Source: Streptomyces glaucescens (GTDB taxonomy: Bacteria; Actinomycetota; Actinomycetes; Streptomycetales; Streptomycetaceae). From it: a DNA stretch of 64,000 nucleotides. Position numbers and translations under genes: made by a program. Below the pieces are notes generated by a model that searched no databases, was not told where the DNA came from, and worked only from the letters and a program-made list of their open reading frames with translations. Numbering within the stretch: position 1 is the first letter of the stretch; each line of letters opens with the position of its first letter. Shown in pieces: positions 1-9,270 of the stretch. The DNA is taken from the NCBI RefSeq assembly GCF_000761215.1, contig NZ_CP009438.1:2561501-2625500 (forward strand), given 5' to 3'.

Positions 1-328
1 CCTGGTCAGGGACCTGGCCGTCGACATGGTGACGAACCTGGCCCTGCCCATCGGCCCGAGCCAGACGGACCAGGGCCCGGCGTCGATGACGGTGCGCGTG
101 GAGTCGCCGGGCGGCGCACACGCGCTGACCGCCTACGCGGCCGCGGCTGTCGGCTACTCCCCGGCGGAGGCCGACCTGTCCCACACCGTCCTGTCCCGCC
201 TCACGGAGGGCGCCGCGACGATGGCCACGACGCTGGCGGCGATGTCGGAGTGGGGCCGTACGCGGGAGGACGAGGGGACGCCCCGGGCCGCGGAGCGGGA
301 GCGGCTGCTGCGGGAGTGGGCGGGGTAG
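1..328 (+). CDS. C-terminal end of an unrecognised protein, truncated by the window edge
   Basis: The frame is open from base 2 and ends at TAG 326-328, giving about 108 residues with no upstream start, so the gene begins outside the window. The visible part is Ala-rich with alternating hydrophobic and short helical stretches, and ends in a charged helix rich in Arg and Glu. There is no signal peptide, membrane segment or motif that I can assign to a family. Codon use is typical of the region. The next gene is 358 bases away, behind a strong hairpin at 561-597. I do not assign a function. Confidence 0.7.
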   Translation, partial: LVRDLAVDMVTNLALPIGPSQTDQGPASMTVRVESPGGAHALTAYAAAAVGYSPAEADLSHTVLSRLTEGAATMATTLAAMSEWGRTREDEGTPRAAERERLLREWAG

Positions 329-686
329 GGCGTCCGGCGTCCGCCCGGGGACCCGGCGTCGCCCGGGACCGTGCGTCCCGGCCCGAGCCGCGACACGGGA
401 CCGGAGCCCGGCTCCCCGGCCCGGGTCGTCCGGTCGCGGTCCCCGGCCCCCCGGGGACGGGTGCGCCCACGCCGGCTCCGCGGGGTCGGACGCGGCGCGG
501 GCCACCTCGTCGAGGTCCGGGTCCCCGCCCGGCGGTCCGTGTGGTGCGGTGCGGTCACCGGGATGTCCTGGCTGCGTAACAGGCAGCCAGGACATCCGCC
601 CCGGCCACCCCGGCGGCTCATAAGATCTTCACATTCAAACTATCCCGGCCGGGAGGGTTCCGGCGGGCTTCAGTGTGGGGATCATC
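329..686. other. Intergenic region with one strong hairpin
   Basis: These 358 bases lie between the truncated first gene and the secreted protein at 687. They contain the perfect hairpin at 561-597. After it comes a less GC-rich stretch (about 618-648), where the promoter of the secreted-protein gene probably lies. Open frames crossing the region on both strands have no convincing start or homology and look like composition artefacts. Confidence 0.6.
561..597. terminator. Perfect 15-bp inverted repeat, probable transcription terminator
   Basis: GGATGTCCTGGCTGC (561-575) is followed by a 7-base loop and its exact reverse complement (583-597). No T run follows, which is common for Streptomyces terminators. 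It lies 230 bases downstream of the first gene and 90 bases upstream of the secreted-protein gene. It could end the upstream transcript, or be an operator because of its length and perfection. Confidence 0.55.
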
Positions 687-1451
687 ATGCGCATTCGCTC
701 CTTCGTGGGCGCCCTCTGCGGCGCCCTGGCTCTTTCCGCGCTCGCCGTCCCGGCGGCCCAGGCGGAGGAGAACCCCCTCACCTTCTCCAGCGTCGCCATC
801 AACAGCGGTCAGCCGCTGGTCGTGGGCACCGGCACGCCGAAGCAGTTCCGCGTGCACTACAACGTCCACCACACCCACGAGCTGTACACCTCCGCGGCGA
901 CCCTCTACGCGGGGGGCCTCGACACGCGCAGCGCCCAGAGCCGGCCGGTGAGCGAGCCGACCTGCCGGGACCTGAGCGACACCGTCGCGCGCTGCGTGCA
1001 GACGCTGGCCATCGACCCGAAGTCGCTCGTCGACAACGGGGTCGCCGGCACCTGGCACGTCTACCTCCAGGCGACCGACGCGGACCACAACGTGGCCGGC
1101 AAGGGCGGCCTGTACCCGACGAAGGTGCTGCGCGCCTCCACCCTGGCCCACACCGACGCCGCCCCCGAGCCGGTCGCCAAGGGCAGGACCCTGACCATCA
1201 CCGGCAAGCTCGCCCACGCCGACTGGACCACCCACACCTACACCGGGCAGGCAGGCCGGCCGGTGGCGCTGCAGTTCCGTCCCGACGGCGGCTCCTACGC
1301 CACGGTGAAGACGGTCGACACCGGCAGCGGCGGCGCGCTGAAGACCACGGTGACCGCGGAGACCTCCGGCGCCTGGCGCTGGTACTACGCGGGTGACTCC
1401 GCCACCGTCAACGGGGTCGTCGCCGTCGGTGACGCCGTCCTCGTCGAGTAG
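687..1451 (+). CDS. Secreted protein with C-terminal beta-sandwich-like region
   Basis: The protein has 254 residues. An Arg-containing N-terminus, a hydrophobic stretch and an Ala-x-Ala site (AQA before EEN, about residue 26) form a clear Sec signal peptide. I chose ATG 687, which follows a GGGG run at 677-680; the in-frame GTG 675 would place extra residues before the signal. The mature part alternates Thr/Val/Gly-rich strands. The last 90 residues (about 165 to the end) resemble an Ig-like or bacterial surface beta-sandwich, and two Cys around residues 93-110 could form a disulfide. Similar Streptomyces proteins are often annotated as secreted calcium-binding proteins, but no EF-hand is visible. 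Its stop is 4 bases from that of the convergent ATP-grasp gene. Confidence 0.75.
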   Translation: MRIRSFVGALCGALALSALAVPAAQAEENPLTFSSVAINSGQPLVVGTGTPKQFRVHYNVHHTHELYTSAATLYAGGLDTRSAQSRPVSEPTCRDLSDTVARCVQTLAIDPKSLVDNGVAGTWHVYLQATDADHNVAGKGGLYPTKVLRASTLAHTDAAPEPVAKGRTLTITGKLAHADWTTHTYTGQAGRPVALQFRPDGGSYATVKTVDTGSGGALKTTVTAETSGAWRWYYAGDSATVNGVVAVGDAVLVE

Positions 1452-1455
1452 CCGG

Positions 1456-2382
1456 TCAACCGGCCGTTCGGGCAGCGGGCCGAGCGGCCGGAGGGCGCGG
1501 TCCCGGGCCTCGTCCCGCCGCGCCCAGCACCGCCTCGACCACCCGCGCCATCGACACCGGGTGCAGGCCGAGGAACAAGTTCGGTTCCACCAGCTCCAGT
1601 TCCATGACGACGGGCCGGCCGTCCTCCCCGTCCACCAGGTCGACGCGCGCGTACAGCAGCCGGGCCGGGTCGGGGACGGCGGCCAGGGCCCGTTCGGCGA
1701 CCGCCAGTTCGGCGGCGCTCGGCTGCCACGCCGCCACCCCCGGATGCGGCACCTTCGGCGCGTCGTAGGCCGTCCCCGGCGTGAGGACGGCCCCCTTGCG
1801 GCTGGCGTGCAGCAGCGAGCCGCCGAAGAACTGCAGCGCCCGCTCCCCGGTGACGTCGACGGCCCGCAGATAGGGCTGCACCATCGCGGTGAACCCTTCC
1901 TCGTGCATCCGCGCCAGCTGCCGTACGGCGGTCTCCCGCTGATCCGGGGTGTAGCGGGCGGCGAACCGGGCGCCGGCGCCGGAGGTGGGCTTGACGACGT
2001 ACTCGTGGTCGTCCGGCAGGTCGGGGCGCTCGCCGGGGGCGATGTACCGGGTGGGCACGGTCGGCACCCCGGCCTCCGCGAGTTCCCCGAGGTAGCGCTT
2101 GTCGGCGTTCCACCGCACCACGTCCGCCGGGTTCGCCAGCCGCGTGAGCGCCTGGCACTTCTCGGCCCACTCCAGGAACTCCTGCGCCCGCCAGCTGTAG
2201 TCCCAGGTGGACCGGATCAGCGCGAGGTCGAAGGCGGACCAGTCGGCGCCCTGGTCGTCCCACGCCACGACCCGGGTGTCCGCGCCCGCCTCCCGCAGCG
2301 CGCGTTCCAGTGCCGGCAGATCCCGGTCGACGGCCACTTCCGGTCCGGGACGGCAGGTGACCAGGGCTATACGGGACGGCAT
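1456..2382 (-). CDS. ATP-grasp domain protein (RimK/D-Ala-D-Ala ligase-like)
   Basis: The protein has 308 residues and starts at ATG 2382 behind GGAGGG. The frame stays open far upstream over the divergent matB, but that part is antisense composition. The N-terminal domain has the pattern of a pre-ATP-grasp fold (LVTCRPGPE, then DLALIRSTWDY). The central region carries YVVKPTSGAGARF, as in the ATP-binding lysine/glycine segment, and the C-terminal VMELELVEPNLF supplies the acidic metal-binding residues. The RSTWDY motif is shared with the cycloserine-pathway DcsG/RimK-like group, whose members ligate a carboxylate to an amine or thiol using ATP. The substrate cannot be read from sequence. Its start faces the malonyl-CoA synthetase gene across about 150 bases. 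Confidence 0.8.
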   Translation of the reverse strand: MPSRIALVTCRPGPEVAVDRDLPALERALREAGADTRVVAWDDQGADWSAFDLALIRSTWDYSWRAQEFLEWAEKCQALTRLANPADVVRWNADKRYLGELAEAGVPTVPTRYIAPGERPDLPDDHEYVVKPTSGAGARFAARYTPDQRETAVRQLARMHEEGFTAMVQPYLRAVDVTGERALQFFGGSLLHASRKGAVLTPGTAYDAPKVPHPGVAAWQPSAAELAVAERALAAVPDPARLLYARVDLVDGEDGRPVVMELELVEPNLFLGLHPVSMARVVEAVLGAAGRGPGPRPPAARPAARTAG

Positions 2383-2529
2383 GGCGGCATTTCCCTCCGG
2401 ACGACGGCTGACCGGGCGCAGGCTAACAACGCTCCCGCGGCCGGAACAGTGCGGGAGGCGGCGGCCTGATAGGAACGAACGGGTATGCCGACCCCGACAG
2501 CCCGTCCCGACGGCCAAGGAGTACGCCGC

Positions 2530-3978
2530 GTGTCCTCTCTCTTCCCCGCGCTCGCCGACGGCGCCGCAGGCGCGCGCCCCGCCCTCCGGTTCGGCCCGCG
2601 GTCCCTGACCTACGCCCAGCTCGCCTCGGCCGCCGGTGCGGTGGCCCAGCGGGTGCGGGGCGCCGGGCGGGTCGCCGTGTGGGCGACGCCGGAGCTGGAG
2701 ACGGCCGTCGGGACGGTGGGCGCCCTCCTCGCGGGGGTGCCCGTGGTGCCGCTGAACCCGAGGTCCGGGGAGCGGGAGCTGGAGCACGTGCTGGGCGACA
2801 GCGCGCCCGCCGCCGTACTGGCCGCACCCGGTGACGACCTGCCCGCCGCGCTCGCCGGGCCCGCGCGGATCGATGTCGACGTCACCGCCGTGGGCGCCCG
2901 CCCGGAGGAGACCGCCGGCGACGGCGACCCGGCGCTCGTCGTCTACACCTCCGGCACCACCGGCCCGCCCAAGGGCGCCGTCATCCCGCGCCGGGCGATC
3001 GCCGCCACCCTGGACGCGCTCGCGGACGCCTGGCAGTGGACCGGGGACGACGTGCTGGTGCAGGGGCTGCCGCTGTTCCACGTGCACGGGCTGGTGCTGG
3101 GTGTCCTCGGCCCGCTGCGCCGGGGCGGCGCCGTGCGGCACCTCGGGCGGTTCACCACCGAGGGGGTGGCGGCCGAGCTCGGCTCGGGCGCGACCATGCT
3201 GTTCGGGGTGCCGACGATGTACCACCGGATCGCGGAGGCGCTGCCGGGGGACCCCGGGCTGGTGGAGGCGCTGTCCGGCGCCCGGCTGCTGGTCTCCGGG
3301 TCGGCCGCGCTGCCGGTGCACGACCACGAGCGGATCGCGGCGGCGACGGGGCGGCGGGTGATCGAGCGGTACGGCATGACGGAGACGCTGATGAACACCA
3401 GCGTCCGCGCCGACGGCGAGGCCCGGCCCGGGACGGTGGGGGTGCCGCTGCCGGGGGTGGAGCTGCGGCTGGTGGAGGAGGACGGGTCGGAGGTGTCCGC
3501 GTACGACGGGGAGACCGTCGGCGAGATCCAGGTGCGCGGCCCCAACCTGTTCACCGAGTACCTGAACCGGCCCGACGCCACGGCCGCCGCGTTCACCGCC
3601 GACGGCTGGTTCCGTACCGGGGACATGGCGGTGCGGGACCCCGACGGCCAGGTCCGGATCGTGGGCCGCAAGGCGACGGACCTGATCAAGAGCGGCGGGT
3701 ACAAGATCGGCGCCGGGGAGATCGAGAACGCCCTGCTGGAGCATCCGGGGGTGCGGGAGGCCGCCGTCACCGGGGAGCCCGACCCGGACCTGGGCGAGCG
3801 GATCGTCGCCTGGATCGTGCCCGCCGACCGCGAACGCCCGCCCGAGGCGGACGAGTTGGCGGACCACGTCGCCCGGCGACTCGCCCCGCACAAGCGGCCC
3901 CGGGTGGTCCGCCACCTCGACGTCCTGCCCCGCAACGACATGGGCAAGATCATGAAGCGGGCGCTGGGCCGTGGCTGA
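2530..3978 (+). CDS. matB: Malonyl-CoA synthetase (acyl-adenylating enzyme)
   Basis: MatB activates malonate, and often methylmalonate, with ATP and CoA to give malonyl-CoA for fatty acid and polyketide synthesis. This 482-residue protein has the ANL-superfamily P-loop VVYTSGTTGPPKGAVI, the LFHVHGLVLG segment, the ERYGMTETLMNTS motif, the hinge GRKATDLIKSGGYKIG and the C-terminal catalytic lysine region GKIMKRAL. The sequence closely matches what I remember of S. coelicolor MatB. I chose GTG 2530, which has AAGGAG 8 bases upstream and begins SSLFPALADG as in that enzyme. An earlier in-frame ATG (2485) lacks a ribosome site. The gene overlaps the downstream carboxyltransferase gene by 8 bases, so the two are probably translationally coupled. 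Confidence 0.92.
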   Translation: MSSLFPALADGAAGARPALRFGPRSLTYAQLASAAGAVAQRVRGAGRVAVWATPELETAVGTVGALLAGVPVVPLNPRSGERELEHVLGDSAPAAVLAAPGDDLPAALAGPARIDVDVTAVGARPEETAGDGDPALVVYTSGTTGPPKGAVIPRRAIAATLDALADAWQWTGDDVLVQGLPLFHVHGLVLGVLGPLRRGGAVRHLGRFTTEGVAAELGSGATMLFGVPTMYHRIAEALPGDPGLVEALSGARLLVSGSAALPVHDHERIAAATGRRVIERYGMTETLMNTSVRADGEARPGTVGVPLPGVELRLVEEDGSEVSAYDGETVGEIQVRGPNLFTEYLNRPDATAAAFTADGWFRTGDMAVRDPDGQVRIVGRKATDLIKSGGYKIGAGEIENALLEHPGVREAAVTGEPDPDLGERIVAWIVPADRERPPEADELADHVARRLAPHKRPRVVRHLDVLPRNDMGKIMKRALGRG

Positions 3979-5335
3979 ACGCCGTCCGAGCGCCCGTGAT
4001 GCCATCGCCCTCGTCGCCGACCGCTTCGCGGAACTGCCCTGCGCCATGAGGGACTACGCGCCCGACGGCCCCCTCGGCTGGCAGGGCTACGACGCCTCCC
4101 GGGCCCGCGCCGCCGAGCGCACCGGCGAGGCGGAGTCGGTGGTGTGCGGCACCGCCGAGGTCGAGGGCGGCCGGGCGGTGCTGATCGCCTTCGAGTTCGG
4201 CTTCCTCGGCGGCTCGCTGGGCGAGCGCACCGGGGACCGGCTGGAGGCGGCGTACACCTACGCGCGCGAGCACCGGCTGCCGGTGGTGCCGCTGATCGCC
4301 ACCGGCGGCAGCCGGATGCAGGAGGGCATGCGCGCGCTCACCCAGCTCCAGCGGGTGGCCCGCCAGTCGGTGCTGACCCGGGAGGCCGGGCTGCCGCAGA
4401 TCGCCGTACTGCGCGATCCGACCACCGGTGGCGGCTGGGCCACGCTCGGCGCGGGCGCGGACGTGGTGCTCGCCCTGGAGGGCGCCCAGGTGGGGTTCGC
4501 GGGCTCCCGGGTGCGCCCGGCGGACGCCGACCCGGCGGCGTACACGGCCGAGGCGCAGCTCGCGGCCGGCGCGGCCGACGCCGTGGTCCCGGCCGAAGGG
4601 CTGCGGCCGCTCCTGGGCCGCTGGCTGCGCCTGCTCACCGCCCCGGCCGCCGCCCCGGCCGGCGAGCCCGCTCCCCCGCCCCTCCCCCTCGGCCGCACCG
4701 AACCGCCCGCCTCGGGCTGGGACGCGGTGCTGCGCGCCCGCGCGCCCGGCCGTCCGCGCGCCGGGCACTACCTCGACGCCTACTTCACCGAGCGGGTCGC
4801 GATCCGCGGCGACCGCTGCGGCGGCACCGACGACGGCATGCTGTGCGGCTTCGGCGCGCACGAGGGACGCACCGTGGCCTACGCCGCGCAGACCGGCACG
4901 GCGACCCGGCCCGCCGGCTTCCGCACCGCCGCGCGGCTGATCCGGCTCGCGGACCGGCTGGGCATCCCGGTGCTGACGCTGGTGGACACGCCGGGTGCGG
5001 CCAACGACGCGGAGGCGGAGCGGCAGGGGGCGGGGGCGGCGATCGCGGAGGTGTTCGCGGCGGTGGCCGGCGCGCGGACACCTCTGACGACGCTGGTGAT
5101 CGGGGAGGGCGGTTCGGGCGGGGCGCTGGCCCTCGCGGCCCCCGGCAACACCTGGGCCACGCCGGACAGCTACTTCTCCGTCATCGCACCCGAACTGGCG
5201 GCGGCCATCCTCAAGCGGCCCGTCACGCGGGTGGCGGCGACGGCGGACCAGCTCCTCATCCGGCCGCAGGACCTGGAGCGCCTGGGCGTGGCCCGGGTGC
5301 GGACGGGCGAGCAGCCGTTCCCCGGGACCGGGTGA
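3971..5335 (+). CDS. Fused acyl-CoA carboxyltransferase (beta plus alpha halves)
   Basis: The protein has 454 residues, starts at GTG 3971 inside the end of matB, and ends at 5335. The N-terminal half resembles an acetyl-CoA carboxylase beta-type carboxyltransferase with no zinc finger (EFGFLGGSLGERTGDRLEAA, then GGSRMQEGMRALTQL). The C-terminal half resembles the alpha type (TLVDTPGAANDAEAERQGAG, then VIGEGGSGGALAL). The two glycine-rich segments form oxyanion pockets in this crotonase-fold family. No biotin carrier or biotin carboxylase gene is nearby, so it would need partners elsewhere or may act as a decarboxylase. Overlap with matB suggests a role in malonyl- or methylmalonyl-CoA balance, which is inference. 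Confidence 0.82.
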   Translation: MAERRPSARDAIALVADRFAELPCAMRDYAPDGPLGWQGYDASRARAAERTGEAESVVCGTAEVEGGRAVLIAFEFGFLGGSLGERTGDRLEAAYTYAREHRLPVVPLIATGGSRMQEGMRALTQLQRVARQSVLTREAGLPQIAVLRDPTTGGGWATLGAGADVVLALEGAQVGFAGSRVRPADADPAAYTAEAQLAAGAADAVVPAEGLRPLLGRWLRLLTAPAAAPAGEPAPPPLPLGRTEPPASGWDAVLRARAPGRPRAGHYLDAYFTERVAIRGDRCGGTDDGMLCGFGAHEGRTVAYAAQTGTATRPAGFRTAARLIRLADRLGIPVLTLVDTPGAANDAEAERQGAGAAIAEVFAAVAGARTPLTTLVIGEGGSGGALALAAPGNTWATPDSYFSVIAPELAAAILKRPVTRVAATADQLLIRPQDLERLGVARVRTGEQPFPGTG

Positions 5336-5380
5336 CCGCCCCGCTGCGGGCCGCGGCCGGCGGTCCGAATGGTACGCCGA

Positions 5381-5415
5381 GGCGCCGCCGCCCCGTCCCG
5401 GGGAGCGGCGGCGCC
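5381..5415. terminator. Bidirectional terminator hairpin between convergent genes
   Basis: GGCGCCGCCGC (5381-5391) pairs perfectly with 5405-5415 around a 13-base loop that can itself fold (CCC/GGG). It sits between the convergent carboxyltransferase and subtilisin genes, where a shared terminator is expected. Confidence 0.6.
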
Positions 5416-5434
5416 GTCCGCCGCCGGCGGCCGG

Positions 5435-8400
5435 TCAGCGCACGGTGACCGCCCGGACGATCTCCTGGACCACCGACCCGCCCCGGTCGTCCCGTGCCGA
5501 GGCCCGCAGCGAGACCGAAGCCGCGCCCTCCGGCACGTGCAGCGTGCCGCGCCAGGCGGCCGGACCGGCCTCGCCGAGCGGCACCTCCCGCCAGGTCACG
5601 CCCTCGTCGTACGACACGTCGAGGGTGCCGCCGCCGAGCGTCCCGGTGCCCGCCGCGCCCCGCACGTACTCGGCGTGCACCCGCACCGGCAGCCGGCCCT
5701 CGGGCACCGTGCCCGCGAGGTCGGTGCCGAGGCCGAAACCGAGGTTGATCAGCGGCAGGACGGTGCGCCGGTCCTCCGGTGTCCCGGCCGAGCGGAAGGT
5801 CCACTCGGTGTGCCCCTCGGTGGCGGCCGGCCAGCGGGCCGGGTCGAGCGCGGTGTCGGTGACCACGGTGTACGTCCGCTCCTCGGCGGGCGCGTCCCCC
5901 ACGTACGCGGTGCTGCCGGTGCGCCGGTCGACGAGCTCCCCGTCGAGGTACACCGCCGTGGTCTGGGACATGCCGCTCTCCTCGCTCCACACGTCGCCGA
6001 AACCGGTGTGGTCGGGCCCCGAGTCGCCCCAGCCGGGGGTGTTGAAGGAGAGCCGGCCGCCGGTGCGCTCCTGGCCCCAGCCGAGGCCGGTGCCGAGCCA
6101 GGGGTGCCAGACCGGCTTGAACCAGTCCAGCGCGGGCCGGGTGCCGCCCCGGTAGCGGACGAGTCCGCTGCGCTGCTCCAGCTCGCCGGCCCCGAGGTCC
6201 ACCGACTCGTGCCACAGCTGTCCGGGGCCGGTGGAGACGTGATCGGTGCGTTCGGCCGGGTAGTCGATCCGCTCCTTGAAGCCGACACCGATGGGGAAGG
6301 TGCCGGTGATCGAGTAGCGGAACTCCGCGCCGGAGACCGGCCGCGCCGCGTGGAACCCGGCCCGCACGGCGGCCAGTTCACGGCCGGGCCGGTAGGTCAG
6401 GTCGCGGTCCGGCACGGCGCCCGGGTAGCCCTTCGACAGGTCGTAGACGTACGGCGTGTTCTTCGTGCCGGTCATGTCGACCCGCCCGGCGTCCCGCAGG
6501 CGCCGCGCGTCCGCCGCGCCGACCGTGGCGATCGGGAACGGGCGGTCGCCGCCGTCGTCGGAGCCCCACCAGGCGTTCAGCCGGCCCGGCGCGTCGTCCG
6601 TCACGAACAGCGCGGCGACGCCCGCGTCCTCGGCCGCCGCGGCGAGCGCGGCCGGTTCGGTGCCCTCGGTCAGCTCGGCCAGCACCGCCTTGCCCCGCAC
6701 CCCGGTCAGCGGGCCGCGGCCGACGTCCGCCAGGGGCAGCCGCACCCGGCCCTCGGCGAGGGTGCCGCCGGACTGGGCCAGCGCCTCGCCGACGCCCCGC
6801 ACCGCCAGCGGCGGCTTGCCGAGCCGCCACACGGTCCGGTACTCGAAGCTGCCCCGGGTGACCTTCCGGGTGGGCGCCGCGAAGACGCTGTCGTACGTCA
6901 CCGGCACCATCACCGCGCCGAACAGCTCGGCGCCGTGCGCGCGGCGGTCGTACTCCATGAGCAGCTGCCGGGTCTGCGTGCGCCGGCCGACCTCGGCCGT
7001 GATCTGCCGCAACCGCCGTCCGTCGAGGGTGACCTCGCGGTCCCGGTCGAGGACGATCTCGGGGTCCGCGAGGAAGCCGAGGCCGAGCGAGTCGGCGCCG
7101 TGGCCGCCGCGCACGTCGAGGAAGGACGTCACACTGTACGTCCCGGGCGCGAGCCGCAGCCGCAGCGTGCCGGAGGCGCCGACGTGCGCCGGGACGGGCT
7201 CCGCGGTCGCGGCGAGCCGCTGCACGACGAGGTCCGCGGCGTCGCCGGCGCCGTCACGGTCCTTGACGTGGACCGTGAGCGTGTACCGCTCCTCCTCCTT
7301 GACCAGGCCGAACACGGTGTGCGCCACCGGCGTCCCGGCGACGGCGGCCACGATCCGCCCGCTGGTGTTCCCGGCCGGCGCCCGGGCCCCGTCCCCGGTC
7401 ACCGTGGTGGACGCGGTGCCGTGCGCGGGGACGGTGAGCGTGGCGTCGGCGAGGGTGGCGACCCCGTCCGCGCCCCGCACGGACAGCTCAAGCGTGACCG
7501 GCTCGTCACCTGAGTTGGCGTAGGTGACGGTCCTCGTGACGGGCTCGTTCGCCTCGTACGGCCAGCGGAAGAAGCCGAAGTCCACGCTGCCCGTCGCGGT
7601 GACCCGCGCCCGCACCGCGTCCGGCACGCTGACCCGGCCCGCGCCCAGCGTGTACGCGGACGCGTCCAGCGGCGCGGACGTCGACAGCAGCGCGTCCTTC
7701 AGCCGGGCGCCCGTCCACTCGGGGTGCCGTTCGGCGAGCAGCGCGGCCGCCCCGGCGACGTGCGGCACCGCCATCGACGTACCGCTCATGGCGGTGTAGG
7801 CGCCGCTGCCCTCGCTCAGCGAGGAGCGGGCGGCGAGGATGCCGACACCGGGGGCGGCCAGGTCCGGCTTCAGGGCGTGGTCGCCATGGCGCGGGCCCGC
7901 GCTGGTGAAGGGGGCGGCCGTGTCGGCGGCGTCGACCGCGCCGACCGTGAGGGCCGCGTCGGCGGCGCCGGGCGAGCCGATCGAGGAGGGCGCGCCGGTG
8001 TTTCCGGCGGCGACGACGAACAGGGCACCGGTCTGCGCGGAGAGGGTGTTCACCGCCTGCGCCATGGGGTCGGTGCCGTCGCTGGGCTCGGTGGAGCCGA
8101 GGCTCATGGAGACGATGTCGGCGCCCACCTCGCGGGCCGCCCACTCCATCCCGGCGATGATCTGCGACTCGCTGCCCGAACCCTGGTCGCCGAGCACCTT
8201 GCCGACGGCGAGGTCCGCACCGGGGGCGACGCCGCGCTCCGTGCCGCCGGAGGCGGCGCCGCTGCCGCCGACGGTGGACGCGACATGGGTGCCGTGGCCG
8301 TTGCGGTCGGCGATCTCCTCGCCCTCGACGAAACTGCGGCTCGCCGTTATCCGCCCCGCCAGGTCGGGGTGGCTCGCGTCCACCCCGCTGTCGAGGACGG

Positions 8401-9061
8401 CGACGGTGACGCCCTCGCCGGTGAGCCCGGCCTGCCAGGCGGCCGGGGTGCCGATCTGGGCGTTGCTTTCGGCCATGTCGGCGGTGACCCGCCCGTCCAG
8501 CCAGACCCGGTCGATCCCGGTGCCCGGCCGGGTGAACTCCCGCCAGAACACCCGGCCCCTGCCGGCCGCGACGGCGGCCCCGCGCACCGAGGGCAGCGCG
8601 CGGGTCCGTGCGGCGCCGCGCGGGGTGACGGCCCGCGCGCCCTTCTCGTACGTCACGATCAACGGCAGCGCGTCCGACCGGTCGTCGCCGAGTCCTTGCC
8701 GCAGCAACGCGCCGACGTCGAAGAGCCGTTCGTCGAGCGTGCCCGCGCGCAGGTACGGCAGTGCCTCGTCCGGTACGACGCTCAGGGCGCCGTTCGCGCC
8801 GCGGGTGCGCACCGCGCCGGTGGCGCCCGCGGGCCGTTCGACCTCGACGGCCTTCCTCCCGCCGCCGAGGTCGGTGACGGTCACCCGGTCGCCGGTGACG
8901 AGGGTGACGGTCCGGGCGGCGCTCGCCGTCCGGGTGACCGCCGGGGCCGCCGCCGTACCGCCCGCCGCGTCCGCCGCGTCCGCCTGCGCGGCCGGCAGCA
9001 GCGGGAGCACGAGCCCCGCCGACAGGAGCGCCGCCCCGCGTCCGACTGGTCCTCTGATCAT
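5435..9061 (-). CDS. Large secreted subtilisin-family (S8) serine protease
   Basis: The protein has 1,208 residues from ATG 9061. A signal peptide of about 30 residues (hydrophobic core, then AQADA) is followed by a propeptide-like region. The S8 catalytic domain shows the Asp in AVLDSGVDASHPDL (about residue 222), the His in NGHGTHVAS (about 257), the oxyanion Asn in VVAAGNTG (about 350) and the Ser in SGTSMAVPHVAG (about 426). An Fn3-like or Ig-like region follows, then a PA-like insert (AVLAELTEGTEPAALAAAA...ALFVTD) and a C-terminal beta-rich region. The triad looks intact, so this should be an active extracellular peptidase of the large Streptomyces type. It is divergent from the conflict-system genes at 9271 across 209 bases. 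The open frame upstream of 9061 lacks a credible start. Confidence 0.92.
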   Translation of the reverse strand: MIRGPVGRGAALLSAGLVLPLLPAAQADAADAAGGTAAAPAVTRTASAARTVTLVTGDRVTVTDLGGGRKAVEVERPAGATGAVRTRGANGALSVVPDEALPYLRAGTLDERLFDVGALLRQGLGDDRSDALPLIVTYEKGARAVTPRGAARTRALPSVRGAAVAAGRGRVFWREFTRPGTGIDRVWLDGRVTADMAESNAQIGTPAAWQAGLTGEGVTVAVLDSGVDASHPDLAGRITASRSFVEGEEIADRNGHGTHVASTVGGSGAASGGTERGVAPGADLAVGKVLGDQGSGSESQIIAGMEWAAREVGADIVSMSLGSTEPSDGTDPMAQAVNTLSAQTGALFVVAAGNTGAPSSIGSPGAADAALTVGAVDAADTAAPFTSAGPRHGDHALKPDLAAPGVGILAARSSLSEGSGAYTAMSGTSMAVPHVAGAAALLAERHPEWTGARLKDALLSTSAPLDASAYTLGAGRVSVPDAVRARVTATGSVDFGFFRWPYEANEPVTRTVTYANSGDEPVTLELSVRGADGVATLADATLTVPAHGTASTTVTGDGARAPAGNTSGRIVAAVAGTPVAHTVFGLVKEEERYTLTVHVKDRDGAGDAADLVVQRLAATAEPVPAHVGASGTLRLRLAPGTYSVTSFLDVRGGHGADSLGLGFLADPEIVLDRDREVTLDGRRLRQITAEVGRRTQTRQLLMEYDRRAHGAELFGAVMVPVTYDSVFAAPTRKVTRGSFEYRTVWRLGKPPLAVRGVGEALAQSGGTLAEGRVRLPLADVGRGPLTGVRGKAVLAELTEGTEPAALAAAAEDAGVAALFVTDDAPGRLNAWWGSDDGGDRPFPIATVGAADARRLRDAGRVDMTGTKNTPYVYDLSKGYPGAVPDRDLTYRPGRELAAVRAGFHAARPVSGAEFRYSITGTFPIGVGFKERIDYPAERTDHVSTGPGQLWHESVDLGAGELEQRSGLVRYRGGTRPALDWFKPVWHPWLGTGLGWGQERTGGRLSFNTPGWGDSGPDHTGFGDVWSEESGMSQTTAVYLDGELVDRRTGSTAYVGDAPAEERTYTVVTDTALDPARWPAATEGHTEWTFRSAGTPEDRRTVLPLINLGFGLGTDLAGTVPEGRLPVRVHAEYVRGAAGTGTLGGGTLDVSYDEGVTWREVPLGEAGPAAWRGTLHVPEGAASVSLRASARDDRGGSVVQEIVRAVTVR

Positions 9062-9148
9062 CCCGAGCCTCTCTCGATGGAGTGGTGGGACGAGTGTCGG
9101 GTCACGCGTGCCGCGAGGGAGGCGGCCGGACGTGGCGGGTTGGCGCTG

Positions 9149-9164
9149 TGGCGGTTTTCCGCCA
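9149..9164. repeat. Small inverted repeat in the divergent promoter region
   Basis: TGGCGG-TTTT-CCGCCA is a perfect 6-bp inverted repeat with a TTTT centre, between the subtilisin gene and the first conflict-system gene. It could be an operator half-site pair or a small hairpin in either 5' leader. Its shortness makes chance plausible. Confidence 0.3.
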
Positions 9165-9270
9165 GTGCGGCGGACCGCGGCCGGCGGTTGCCGGGACATC
9201 CGCAACACCCCTCCGCCACAATGGAGTTCGGCGAGGTCACGGGTACCACCCACGGGGGAGCGGACAGGGC

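Noticed and set aside
2383..4047. N-terminal extension of the ATP-grasp gene across matB on the minus strand
   Set aside because: The frame is open only because of high GC. It is antisense to the clear MatB sequence, and a ribosome site marks the start at 2382.
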